64,000 nt of DNA from Rhipicephalus microplus (lineage: Eukaryota > Arthropoda > Arachnida > Ixodida > Ixodidae): positions 315,392,116 through 315,456,115 of the forward strand of contig NC_134710.1 of assembly GCF_043290135.1 (NCBI RefSeq). The letters are read 5' to 3'. Below the pieces are notes generated by a model. That model saw only the letters and a program-made list of their open reading frames with translations. It searched no databases and was not told where the DNA came from. The position numbers and the translations under genes were made by a program. Below are positions 1 through 11,030 of this stretch, in pieces. Position 1 is the first letter of the stretch. Each line of letters opens with the position of its first letter.

Positions 1-3
1 TAC

Positions 4-2542
4 TTGGAGGCATTGGACGATTTGGACGCCTTCCGTTTCATTACGACGATCTCGACTGAGAACAGCTGCGATACTGACGTGACTAGTCGCCTCAACGTCA
101 CTCGCCAGTTGGAAAAACCTAAAAAGGCAAGGCTCCTCCGTCTCCTCTCATCCTTTAGTGACTGTTTTGCCTCTACTTCGAAAGTCCGGCAGACTCCTCT
201 AATGAAGCACAGAATTATCACTGAGCCCAACGTGCAACCCATGCGCCAACATGCTTACCGCGTGTCGCAGAAGGAGCAAGATGCTATCCGTCATCAAGTG
301 AAACAGATGCTCGACGACGAAGTAATTCAACCATCGACTAGTCCTTGGGCATCACCTGTTGTTCTGGTTAAAAAGAAAGATGGTTCATTACGATTCTGCG
401 TCGACTACCGCAAACTGAACAAGATAACGAAAAAAGACGTATATCCTCTTCCTCGTATTGATGACTCCTTGCATCGCCTGCGACACGCCCGTTACTTCTC
501 TTCCATGGATCTCCGTAGCGGATATTGGCAGATTGAAGTAGATGAAGGGAACCGGGAAAAAACAGTGTTTATTACACCGGACGGTCTCTATGAATTTAAA
601 GTTCTCCCTTTTGGCCTGTGCTCCGCTCCAGCCACGTTCCAACGAATGATGGACACAGTTTTATGTGGCTTGAAGTGGTACTCTTGTTTAGTGTATTTAG
701 ACGACGTAGTCGTTTTTGCTACGATTTTTGAACAGCACATTAAGCGGCTTGAGGCGGTTCTGCTGGCTATTCGCAATGCTGGCCTCTCTCTGAAACCGGA
801 AAAGTGTTATTTTGGATATGAGGAACTGAAATTCCTTGGCCACATTGTCAGCAGCAGTGGTCCTGACAAGGCTAAGGCAGTTGCTTTGTTCCCGATACCG
901 AAAACAAAGCATGATGTACGCCACTTTCTGGGACTTTGTGCTTATTATCGCCGCTTCGTGCCGAACTTTTCGAAAATCGCCGACCCTCTACAACAACTTG
1001 TCAAGGATGACGTTGCCTTCGACTGGGCCCCCAAACAATACGGCGCTTTCCGCGATCTTCAACAACGCCTACAAACGCCACCGATCCTAAATCACTTCGA
1101 CACCGAAGTAGACACGGAAGTCCGCACTGACGCGAGCAACCTTGGCCTCGGAGCTATTCTCGTGCAATATCAAGATGGCGTGGAACGCGTCATCGCCTAC
1201 GCTAGCCGCACGTTGTCATCTGCGGAGAAGAACTACTCGACGACTGAAAAAGAATGTCTGGCGTTTGTATGGGCCATAATGAAATTGAGGCCCTACTTGT
1301 ACGGACGCCCCATCCGAATCGTCAGTGACCACCACTCTCTCTGCTGGCTAGCGAATCTTAAAGATCCTTCGGGCCGTCTCGCAAGATGGAGCCTTCGGTT
1401 ACGAAAATTCGATATAACGATGGTTTACAAGTCTGGTCAGAAACACACCGACGCTGACTGTCTTTCTCGCGCACCCGTCAAGGTCACTGAAGAAGACAAT
1501 GATGAAGACTTCAGCTGCGTTGCTATTCTCGCATCATTAAACGTGTCTGAGCAGCAACGCGAAGACTTAAAATTACAACCACTGATCGAATATCTTGAGG
1601 AACGTCGCCCCCAACCCCCACGTCAGTTCGTGCGTGACTTGTCATCTTTCTGTCTACGCCAAGGCATCCTCTACAAGCGCATTTTTCATTCAACGAAAAC
1701 TGTTTACCTCCTCGTCGTTCCTGCTGCTCTCCGCGATGATATTTTGCGTGCTTGTCACGACGAGCCATCGTCAGGGCATCTTGGCTTCGCGCGTACTCTG
1801 GCGCGGATCAAATACAAATACTACTGGCGGAAACTTACGAAAACCGTCCGGCAGTACGTCAAGACATGCATGCTCAGCCTGTCAGCGCCGCAAAACTCCA
1901 CCGACGAAACCAGCCGGTCTGCTTCAGCCCTTGCGACCCCCTAACGCACCTTTTGAAAAGGTCGGGATGAATTTACTCGGCCCATTTCCGAAGTCTACGG
2001 CTGGTAACCGCTGGATTGTGGTTGTCACCGACTACTTGACCAGATACTGCGAAACACAAGCCGCCCAGCGAGCAACTGCTTTCGAGGTGTCTGACTTTTT
2101 CATCAAGAACATCGTTCTCCGCCACGGTGCTCCCGCTGTCGTCATCACAGATCGTGGTACTGCTTTTGCGGCACAGTTGCTCCGACAGATCCTGTTGCTG
2201 AGCGGCACGATGCACCAAACAGCAACTGCGTACCACCCGCATGACTATCGGGTTAACCGAGCACCTTAGCAAAACGATTGCAGATATGCTTTTGATGTAT
2301 GTCGCCAAGGATCAGAAGAATTTGGATGAAATCCTCCCGTATATAACATTTGCCTACAATACTGCTTTGCAGGAAACCACCGGCTTTGCTCCTTTTCGTC
2401 TGGTTTATGGCCGCGACGTCACCACAATTCTTGACACCCTGCTGCAATCAACTCTGCCGGACACGATTACCCCGGACGCAGATGTATTTGTTCAGCGTGC
2501 CGAAGACGCCCGGCAGGTGGCGCGCTTTCGCATTTTATCGCG
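4..2542 (+). pseudogene. gypsy pol (RT-RNase H-integrase), frameshifted
   Basis: This is the polyprotein segment that makes cDNA and integrates it. The RT has a DYRKLN block, the catalytic YLDDVVV motif near 694-714, and a LGLCAYYRRFVP thumb motif. RNase H follows (RTDASNLGLGA, then TEKECLAFVWA), and then an integrase zinc-finger region (HDEPSSGH). The frame breaks near 1870: the remaining CxxC (ACSACQRRK) is read one frame over. The DDE core shows VVVTDY and VITDRGTAF, and a second break near 2240 moves the Glu-helix region (LTEHLSKTIADM) to a third frame up to 2542. There a LINE splits the gene after residues ARFRILSR. The N-terminal protease and gag lie outside the window. The frame changes indicate a decayed copy, although single-base assembly errors cannot be excluded. 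Confidence 0.88.
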
Positions 2543-2544
2543 AT

Positions 2545-2582
2545 AACCTGTTTTTTCCAAGCAAGCTTGGAAAAAACAGGTT
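2545..2582 (+). repeat. Perfect 18-bp inverted repeat at the LINE 5' junction
   Basis: AACCTGTTTTTTCCAAGC (2545-2562) is followed by a 2-nt spacer and its exact reverse complement (2565-2582). The right arm is contiguous with LINE ORF1 coding sequence (EKTGLAGS...), so the left arm is an inverted copy of the first LINE bases. It lies immediately after the gypsy target sequence. Confidence 0.9.
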
Positions 2583-3259
2583 TAGCCGGTTCAACTGTCG
2601 CAAGGCCCAGCTTCAGCGAGGTAGTGGTGGGGCAGGAAGGGAACAAAGCAGCCGGCGTCACAGGTGCAAGTAGCCCCCAGGTGCAGAACGCTCCAGCTGA
2701 AAAGTCACAGCATGTGATAATAGCCGGGGACTCGAATTTAAATCGATGCACAGAACCCATCAAAGAGAGGGTAAGAGGTGACAAGAGGGTTGCGGTAGGG
2801 GCGTTCCCAGGACGCAAGCTGGAAGCAGTCATGAGGCAAGCGAGCGCAAAGCTCAAAACGACAGCTGATAGACGAAACCTCGTGATAATTTCAGGCGGTT
2901 TAAACGATGTCCTCAATGAAGATGCAGAAGGACTAGCAGCCACACTGGTGAAAGGCGTCGATGACATGCGCGCCACTTCTCCTAAGGTACAGGTAGTTAT
3001 ATGCACGATACCGGAGGTACCGGTGCGTGATAGCAACCTGCAAAGAGCGGTGGTCAACGCAAACCAAGAGATATGGCGGATGAGTCGAGAGAAAGGCTTT
3101 GAGGTGGTGGAAATAAACAGAGAGGTGCATAGGTGGGGGGGTTTTCAACGAGACGGAATTCACTTCGATGGGCGGCTAGGTCATGAGGTGGGTTGGCGAC
3201 TTGCAGGACGCGCAGTAGCTTTTTTGGGGGGCAAGCGAGCCCTTCGGGGTGCAGGATAG
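2567..3259 (+). pseudogene. LINE ORF1: SGNH/GDSL-like hydrolase domain, 5'-truncated
   Basis: This ORF encodes an SGNH-hydrolase-like protein. The fold is known in ORF1 of CR1/L2-type LINEs, where it is thought to help RNP or membrane association; its substrate is unknown. The visible catalytic blocks are AGDSNL near residue 50 (block I, nucleophile Ser), AFPGRKLE (block II Gly), SGGLNDV near residue 110 (block III Asn) and DGIHFD near residue 195 (block V Asp-His). The frame opens at the truncation hairpin without an ATG, so the N-terminus is missing. It stops with TAG at 3259, about 45 nt before the first ATG of ORF2. The frame is otherwise intact. Confidence 0.8.
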
Positions 3260-3303
3260 CTAGTAACGAGGAAAACAACCAGGGAGACTCTTCGACAGCT
3301 GGT

Positions 3304-6300
3304 ATGGACAGATACGATTCCAAAGTGACACCAATATCTAAGATAGGTAGAGTCCGGGGCATAAATAGACGTAGCCACGAGTGCCGAGCCAATTCAGACA
3401 TAGGGTATATTAACATGCAGGGTGGTAGGAACAGGCTGAAGTGGGAAGAGATAGAAGAACAGCTAAGGGAAGAGAGGCCGATGGTATACGGTTTTGTAGA
3501 AACACATCTCAGGGACATGGAACAACCTCCGAACAATCCGGACTACGCGTGGGAATATTGTAACAGAACAGAAGGCAGCAGAAAGGGGGGTGGTATTGGG
3601 GCATTCATTCATAAAAGTACAGACTGGCAAAGGGTCAAGCAGGAGTGCAAGGAACATTTATGGCTAAAAGGGAAAGTGGCAGGTCAAATGACACTCCTTG
3701 GTTTCGTGTACTTGTGGACGGGAGCAAAGGCCAGAGAGGAAAAGCAGGCAATGGTAGAGTGTATATCAAAGGACATTCAGGAGTTAGGAAGAGAGTGCGA
3801 GATAATTATACTAGGAGACATGAATGCGCACATAGAAGATATAGATGGGTATACCGACCCGACAGGCAAAATGATCATGGATATGTGTGAAAGGCTTGAT
3901 TTGATCATTTGCAACAGTACCGAGAAGTGTGAAGGGCAAATAACATGGGAGGTAGGAAGGCTTCAGTCGACGATAGATTATGCACTGATGTCACATAGGA
4001 TGTATGATAAGCTCAGGGGAATGCACATAGATGAAGGTGGCTCCAGAAGTCTGGGTAGCGATCACAAACGTATCAAGCTAAGTTTTGGAAGAGCAGTGAA
4101 AGTGGGAAGGAGACAAGATGAGCAACTACAGGAAAATTTTTATCCAGAAAGGCAAATTGAAATAGCCACTAAACAAATTGAGAAAGTAATCACGGAGGAT
4201 AACAAGACAGTGTGGACATACACTAAACTAATTAGACTCTTCGAGCTAGAGCTTGTTAAGACGCGTGACAAATCACCCCGGAAAAGAAGACACAAACCCA
4301 AAAGTTGCTGGGATGAGGAAGTTAAGAGAGCCATAGCAAAACGTCAGGAAGCCTCTAGGGAACACAGACATGCTAAGCAGCGGGGTGAACCGACAGATGA
4401 TGTTGAAAGAAAATGGGCAACCTTTCTAAGCTTTAGAAGGGATGCATCCCTTCTGATCAATGAAAAGATTAGAAGGAAGGGAGCTCAGTGGCTGGCAGAA
4501 GTACATAAAAAAGATAGAAAGGCAGCTGCGAAATTTTGGAACCATCTACACTCCCTAAGAAATGAGACGAGCCTAGAGCAGAGTTTTATAACTACAGCCC
4601 AAGGTGCTAGGCTAGAAGGGGACGAAGCTATTGAATATATAAGAACAAGAGTGACCGAAAAATTTCAACAAAGAAGTACTTTATGCACCACAATAGACAA
4701 GGACGAATCAAGTGGTGCAATGGCTCCATTTTCACAACAAGAGTGGGAAAGGGCTGAGAAAAGGGTTCCTAGTAGTACATCAACAGGCCCAGATGGCATT
4801 CCAATTAGGCTGATAAAGACATTAGGTCCGAAGTCTAAGCAGGCTTTGAGAGAGGCAGTGAGCAAATTAATAATCGATGGTGAAGTTCCCAATGAATGGA
4901 AACTTAGCAGGATGAGCATGATCTATAAAGGAAAGGAGGAAAAAGCTGACATAAACAACTACCGTCCTATAACAGTGACATCAGTGGTCTACAGGCTGGC
5001 GATGCAAATTATAAAGGAAAGACTGCAGGCGTGGATAGAGGATGAGCGGGTGCTGGGGGAACTGCAGAATGGGTTTCGGAAACACAGGAGGTTGGAAGAC
5101 AATCTGTTCTCACTGACGCAGTGCATCGAAATAGCAGAAAAGGAACACAGCCCCTGTGGCTAGCATTTTTGGATATCAAGGGAGCGTACGATAGCGTGGT
5201 TCAAGAGGAATTGTGGGGAATACTGGACACACTAGGCGTGGAACATGTAGTCACTAATCTTTTAAAGGGTATCTATAAAGGTAACAAGGAGGCAGGGGTG
5301 CCCCCTGTCACCCTTATTATTCATGATGTACCTACAAGGATTAGAGGCAAAATTAGAGGGAAGTGGACTGGGCTTCAACCTCTCTTTAGTCAAACAAGAA
5401 AAACTTATTGATCAGGCACTACCAGCATTAATGTACGCAGATGATATAGTGCTAATGGCCAACAACAAGGAAGATTTGCAGAGATTGATGGACATCTGCG
5501 GTAATGAGGGAGATAGGTTAGATTTTAGATTCAGTAAGGAAAAATCAGCAGTCATGATTTTCAATGACAACGAAGGTAGTGAGCTTAGAATACAGGAGGT
5601 CACGCTAGAGATAACAGATAAATACAAATATCTGGGCGTATGGATAAGCAGTGGGACCGAGTATCTGAGGGAACACGAAATATACGTGACGACTAAAGGT
5701 AACAGGAATGCAGCAGTCATGAAAATTAGGGCACTGTGGAATTACAATAGGTATGATGTTGTGAGAGGAATATGGAAAGGGGTCATGGTTCCTGGGCTGA
5801 CGTTCGGCAATGCGGTCTTGTGCATGAAATCAGAAGTTCAAGCAAGATTAGAAATTAAGCAACGTGGAATAGGTAGGCTTGCTTTAGGAGCTCACGGGAA
5901 TACACCAAATCAGGGAGTACAAGGTGATATGGGATGGACATCATTTGAGGGCAGGGAAGCTAGCAGCAAGATAAAATTTGAGAAACTATTGAGAGAAATG
6001 GGGGAAGAGCGTTGGGCTAGGAAGGTTTTCAGCTACTTGTACATGAAGAATGTCGATACAAAATGGAGGAAGCGAACCAGGAAGCTGACTGGTAAATACT
6101 TAGAAAACAGCAGGTGGCCAAACCAAAAAGAACTATCGGTTAAGAAGAAAGTGAAGGAAACGGAGACTGACATGTGGAGAATGGGCATGATTAAGAAGTC
6201 CGCACTAGAGATCTATCGAACTTTTAAGCAGGAAATTGCCAAGGAAAGGATCTATGATAATACTCGGGGTAGTTCTCTACTGTTTGAGGCCAGGACGGGA

Positions 6301-6555
6301 GTACTGCGAACCAAGACATATCGGGCCAAATACGAAGGGGTAGACACAGTATGCAGTGCGTGTGGAGAGGAAGAAGAAACTGCCGAACACTTGATAATGT
6401 TCTGTAAAGGGCTTCACCCTATAGTTCAGGATGATGGCGCAGAGTTCTTCAAAGCACTGGGGTTTAGGGACCGGGAGGGCAAAATAATCTTTAAGCGGGT
6501 TGACTTAACCAGAAGGAGGTTATCTGATTGGTGGCTAAAGTCAAGACACGAGTGA
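3304..6555 (+). pseudogene. LINE ORF2: APE endonuclease-reverse transcriptase, broken
   Basis: This protein nicks the target and primes reverse transcription. The most likely start is the ATG at 3304 (MDRYDSK). The APE endonuclease motifs are INMQGGRN, VETHLRD, ILGDMNAH, STIDYALMS and LGSDHKRI. The RT follows with NNYRPITVTS, QNGFRKHR, AFLDIKGAYDSV, RQGCPLSPLLF and the catalytic YADDIVLMA near 5430-5460. The C-terminus has a CSACGEEEE...HLIMFC Cys-His knuckle near 6350-6400. There are two breaks. A frameshift lies near 5145-5155. A second break near 5285-5300 appears to remove part of the segment between GIYKGNK and RQGCPLSP; the deletion size is inferred from the usual motif spacing. The ORF then runs open to a TGA at 6555. 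The copy is inactive. Confidence 0.85.
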
Positions 6556-6709
6556 AAATTAAACTCTTCACTGCAAAGTACGAATCCTCAAACTCACTTT
6601 TTAAGGAAAAAAATAAATATAGTTTTTGGTTCATTAGGTGTTACGGCTTGGTGGCGCTAGCCACCGCCCGATCTAAAGGGTACAGCCATATCCATCCATC
6701 CATCCATCC
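6556..6709 (+). other. LINE 3' UTR with GC hairpin and (ATCC)n tail
   Basis: The short 3' UTR contains GGTGGC-GCTA-GCCACC, a 6-bp stem with a 4-nt loop at about 6649-6664, and ends with about four ATCC units. A structured 3' end followed by a short-repeat tail is typical for the RT recognition end of CR1/L2-like LINEs. Confidence 0.7.
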
Positions 6710-6983
6710 ATCGCGGCAAAATCAAGATGCTCGCCAATACAACACCCACCACAGAGCAGTAATATACTAACCCGGTGACCTAGTCTGGGTTTGGACTCCT
6801 ATACGTCAACGGGGGCGCTCAGAAAAATTGTTATGTCGGTACGTCGGACCCTACCGAGTTCTTCATCGCCTCGGCGAAGTGAACTACGAAGTTGTCCCAG
6901 CAGACACGTCACACCGTTCTCGCAGACCACGCTCCTCGGATGTGGTTCACGTCTCCAGGATGAAGCCGTACTGTTCGCGTTGA
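6710..6983 (+). pseudogene. gypsy integrase C-terminus (downstream of the nested LINE)
   Basis: This segment continues the integrase interrupted at 2542. Reading across the site gives ...FRILSR then QDQDARQYN, which is typical of the region after the DDE core. It goes on to a PGDLVWVWTP segment and a CRYVGPYRVLHRL module (the GPY/F-like motif of gypsy integrases), and ends at VSRMKPY with TGA at 6981-6983. The frame needs one or two shifts to be read through. The last residues precede the putative polypurine tract by about 180 nt. Confidence 0.75.
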
Positions 6984-7164
6984 CTGCAAGTCAAGAACTT
7001 TGTTATGTGGCAATAGCCTTCAAGACAATTGTGCTTTACTTTCTTGCTTCTGTATTTTTCATCTCGTCCTTTTTCTTTTCAAAGGACACAGACATTTCTG
7101 ACTACCTTTCGTTGTTTTTCGGAGCCGTAGTATTCATGCGATGCTTCTTCTTCTTTTTTTGATT

Positions 7165-7174
7165 GGGGAGAGGG
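7165..7174 (+). promoter_or_regulatory. Putative polypurine tract and start of gypsy 3' LTR
   Basis: GGGGAGAGGG follows a T-rich stretch, about 180 nt after the end of pol, and is followed by TAATGCCACG, a plausible LTR start. It would prime plus-strand DNA. The partner LTR is outside the window, so the boundary is unproven. Confidence 0.4.
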
Positions 7175-7284
7175 TAATGCCACGCTGTGTTGGTGGCAGA
7201 AGACGAGAGCGAAGAAGTGAATGGCAGCTGTGGCTGAGTAAACAGTCCCCCACTTCGAGTTCCTGTCTATCGTTCCCTCTCGCG

Positions 7285-7464
<180 letters not shown>

Positions 7465-8639
7465 TGCACAGCGCATTCAGTTTTTTTTATGCCTGAACCT
7501 CCTCTGCAAGGCTGCGTATTCGCTGCAAGTTGCAGGGTAGCGGAGCAGAGGCATTCAACCCGAGCGCTAGCGACGCAGAAAAAAAAAATTGACACAATCA
7601 TCGGTGTGCGTCGAGTTCAACGCTCACGATGCGCACGACACCAGCAGCAGGGAAAATGCAGAAAAGAAACAAAAGACCGGAGAGTTAAAACGCGCGCAAA
7701 TTGAAACAGCGGCGCAGCGCGGCCTATCCTCTATCCGTTTGCCGCAGCAGGTTTCCCGCCGTTGATCAGCGTCCCTCCGGGGATGGCGGTGGTAATTGAG
7801 GAGAGGAGCGGAGCTGGGGGGCCCCAGGAAGGACTGTGCCCTCACGTGGTTGCCAGTTAAAACGACTGTGACAGTATAAACAGCGAAAAACTGAAATGCG
7901 TTACCCGGCGACCTGCCGAATAATGCGAGCAACCACACGTTTGCTTGGCAGGGTGTTCATGAACGCTTTTGACACCAACGTCCGCGCCGAGTGTAAAAGC
8001 TGTGCCACGGCAGTGATGGCTGGGAAACAGGAAGGGGGAGAGAGGAGCCCCATGCATAGTTCTGTTATGCAGCAGGTGGGGAACAGTTTATGGTGGCGTC
8101 AGCTTTGTCAATAAAGTGCTGCGCTGCTCACGAGCCGTCAATTTGAACGAGATGAATTGGTTTTTATGCTGGGTCTCACACACTGCAACGGGATCGGTGC
8201 GTCTCTACAGCGAAACTGAGGAGGGAAGGGGGATGCGTCTGTTTGTATCGAAGGGTACAGAAGCGTGGCACGAGAAGGCTCAACAAGGAGGGGAGAGGCC
8301 ACAGGCAGCGAGGATTGATCATGTATGGAAGCACGGGACAGTCGGAGGTCTCGGGTGAATATGCAGTACCCACACAGGTGGAGACAGAGTTCATGGAGAG
8401 CGGGCTTATTTGCGGCCTGATTCAGTTGTCCTCGCGGTTGAAAGCGCGGGGTCCGTCCTGAATATGTGTGCTCAGCTTAACGACCCGTGACTACACATTC
8501 AAATAGGTATTGGAGGGTCCATTTGTTTGAGTGGACATGATATGGCCACGACAAGTGCTTTACGATTTTATCCCTGCCTCCGGTGCCTCGTTCAATGTCT
8601 TACGACGAACAAAAAGTGTGTGCGCGTGCGCGTGCGTGC

Positions 8640-8719
<80 letters not shown>

Positions 8720-9745
8720 TGGGCGCTCGCGCGCGGGTTTGCTGTTCGGTAGTCAAATTTAGGGGGGACTAGGGTGGGTTAATATGTTCGCGTCGAATTG
8801 AGCAATCTTGGTAAACCTTTGGCGTCATCAGCTGAGGTCGCTAATATTGCTACGCCACTGTTCCGGAAGGAAACCAGCTATATTCGCGCCACCTTCATGA
8901 AATTCAGCTATCCGTACACGTGACCGCGTCTGGAGGTGTTTTTTTCTGTTGACACATTTCTTTCTTTGCATCTTTGTTTGCAACTTTTATTGCATATTTT
9001 TTACAGTAATTTGTATCTTTGCATAGATGATTTTAAAATTGAATTGTAAATGCTCTAACGCATAGTATAATTATTGCTAGCATCGTTAATTAGACTGATG
9101 TTGCGTAAGTTTGAAACACAAGCCTAAATACCATAAAAAACTACCGCCCACAGCGGGTACGCGCATGGTCCTATAGGTGCGCTCAAGCTTGGATGATGCA
9201 ACGCACTGTTTTCACATCGGGGGAGCCCGCGGGCGCCGGAAATTGAAACGATATGAATGCTTTGAGCTCGTCTCCTTCAGAAGAAAAGAAAAGCGTTCCA
9301 GGAGCAATCAGCGAAAACCAGCTTGAGAGCATCTAACAGCAAAGTGAGAGGGTCCTCGCCGAGTGCCAGTCAGAGTAGCGCGTGTCCCTCGCAAATATTC
9401 TCCGAGGCTCACTTGCTGGATTGCGTGCTGGGCGGTTGCGTCGTACGCAATATCTGACGCCAGCGTAGTTGTCACCGATGGCCCAGCCGTCTGCGATCTC
9501 CGGATGCCATGTAGCTCTCACCGAGTGGTGCCCCTCCTCGTGCTCTCTCGACCGTGTCCCCCATCTTTTCTATTTCTTTTTTCTGTTCCTCCTTAACGGC
9601 AAGGGCTCCGTCTTCTATTCTCCGTCTACTATTTTTTTTTCTATCGTGGAACGTCACGCGGGGTCTCTCTCAACGTCCAACCACAGAAGATGTCGATTGG
9701 TGCTTACAACTCTGATGAGCACTCACTCTTACTTTAAAACCAAAT
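7465..9745. other. No recognised gene
   Basis: This is mixed, locally GC-rich sequence (7690-8460) with short, unsupported ORFs on both strands. I see no domain, splice pattern or mobile-element ends, apart from the microsatellite at 8616-8721. Confidence 0.5.
8616..8721 (+). repeat. (TG)n microsatellite with (CG)-rich head
   Basis: A run of GTGTGCGCGTGCG units grades into a pure TG repeat to about 8711, with a small interruption (GG) before the end. Confidence 0.93.
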
Positions 9746-9778
9746 TTATTAGTGGCAAGCCACGCTTGCCACTAATAA
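9746..9778 (+). repeat. Perfect 15-bp hairpin
   Basis: TTATTAGTGGCAAGC (9746-9760), the spacer CAC, and the exact reverse complement (9764-9778). It lies about 60 bp upstream of the SINE insertion. Its function is unknown; it resembles the snap-back hairpin at 2545. Confidence 0.85.
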
Positions 9779-9837
9779 TCAATCAGAATAACTTCCAAAT
9801 GCAGGACTCTCACACTACGCAAGCATTTCGAGCTTCC

Positions 9838-10077
9838 GCCCTGCCGCAGTGGTCTAGTGGCTAAGATACTCGGCTGCTGACCCAAAGGTCGCGGTATCAA
9901 ATCCCCGCTGCGGCGGCTGCATTTCCGAGGGAGGCGAAAATGCTGTAGGAACGTGTGCTAAGATTTGGGTGCACGTTAAAGAGTCTTTGGTGGTCAAAAT
10001 TTCCGGAGCCCTCTACTACAACGTCTCTCATAATCATATGGTGGTTTTCGGACGTCAAACCCCACATATCAATCTAT
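9838..10077 (+). mobile_element. tRNA-derived SINE with 14-bp target duplication
   Basis: The element is 240 bp long and flanked by a perfect direct repeat CATTTCGAGCTTCC (9824-9837 and 10078-10091). The head is tRNA-like, with an A-box-like GTGGTCTAGTGGCTAAGA and a B-box-like GGTATCAAATCCCC, the internal pol III promoter. The body contains GTGCACGTTAAAGA, TTTCCGGAGCCCTC and CTCATAATCATATGGTGG, blocks that recur elsewhere in this window (35541, 42677). I associate it with the tick 'Ruka' SINE family from memory. An uneroded target duplication suggests a fairly recent insertion. Confidence 0.85.
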
Positions 10078-10484
10078 CATTTCGAGCTTCCAAATTTGGT
10101 GTCAGGGGTACTTTAATCTGTAGTATACACTGCTTTCTTCGTATATGTGAAACGGGAAAAAAGTGACAGCACGTTCGGCACAGACGCTCCAAAACAACTG
10201 CTCCACTGTTTTCCAGCGGTTTCATGCAACCCTTCCAGTGGCGGTCTCTTTAGAAAATGATACTGTAAATGAGCGCTGACTCGCAGAGCGCTTGTTCAAA
10301 TGATAAATCATGAAGAGCGCACAGTGAATGTTGCATGCAGTTAGCAAAAAGTGAGAAAATAGCTTCAAAAATAAAGTATCACAACCACTTATAATCTCTA
10401 GTCTCCCCTCCCCACTTTATTTTTGAAATTGGTTTCCACACACAAGTACCCTGACATTCTTAGCATCCACAGAGTGCCCAAGAA

Positions 10485-10677
<193 letters not shown>

Positions 10678-10825
10678 ACATACATACGATATCTGTGATT
10701 TTTCTCAGCATTTGGAATCTCTTGCGGTGATGCGGTAAAGTAGCCACTCTGCTTTTTTAATAGGTAGGAAGAAGTCATAGGACAAATATATCACTACAAA
10801 CTATATAAACTTCAGTGTTCGGTGT

Positions 10826-11030
10826 TCAGCTGCAGACCTAAAAGTCACAATTTTAATCCCGATCGCAGACGTCACCGTATGGTCAAAACAAAACTCTTTA
10901 AGTCCGTGCGCTGTGCCCTTTCAGCGCACGTTAAAGGACCCGAAGTGGTGCAATTCATCTAGAGCCTTTCAGTACGGGGCACCTCGTAGCCTGCATCACG
11001 CTGCGACGTAAAATGCTTTAGGTATGCCAA
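10826..11030 (+). mobile_element. Degenerate copy of the tRNA-derived SINE
   Basis: The sequence keeps the order of the 9838 SINE: a diverged B-box region (ATTTTAATCCCGATC), then GCGCACGTTAAAGGACCC, then a block like 'ggagccctcc..tacgg..tctcataa' in strongly mutated form (AGAGCCTTTCAGTACGGGGC). It appears to be an old copy. No target duplication was recognised. Confidence 0.45.

Larger units (their letters stand above)
2543..6709 (+). mobile_element. APE-type LINE nested in gypsy pol
   Basis: This non-LTR retrotransposon carries an SGNH ORF1, then an apurinic endonuclease, RT and a Cys-rich C-terminus, and ends in an (ATCC)n tail. It is inserted in gypsy integrase. ATCGCG occurs at both edges (2537-2542 and 6710-6715), consistent with a short target duplication. 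The 5' end begins with a perfect hairpin and ORF1 lacks its start, so the copy is 5'-truncated. ORF1 with an esterase-like fold followed by APE-RT is known in CR1 and L2 clades; the clade here is my inference. Confidence 0.85.
1..7175 (+). mobile_element. Ty3/gypsy LTR retrotransposon, 3' part, split by a nested LINE
   Basis: The element enters from the left edge inside pol. It runs to 2542, is interrupted by a LINE, and resumes at 6710 with the C-terminal integrase sequence that continues the same protein. The domain order RT, RNase H, H2C2 zinc finger, DDE integrase, C-terminal chromatin-binding-like region is that of Ty3/gypsy pol. A purine run at 7165-7174 sits where a polypurine tract would lie, so the 3' LTR probably starts at about 7175. 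Only one LTR can lie in the window, so its length cannot be measured. Frameshifts in pol show that the copy is dead. Confidence 0.85.

Noticed and set aside
1973..3057. Minus-strand ORFs (for example 2467-3057, 196 codons)
   Set aside because: Antisense shadows of gypsy integrase and LINE ORF1; no domain of their own.
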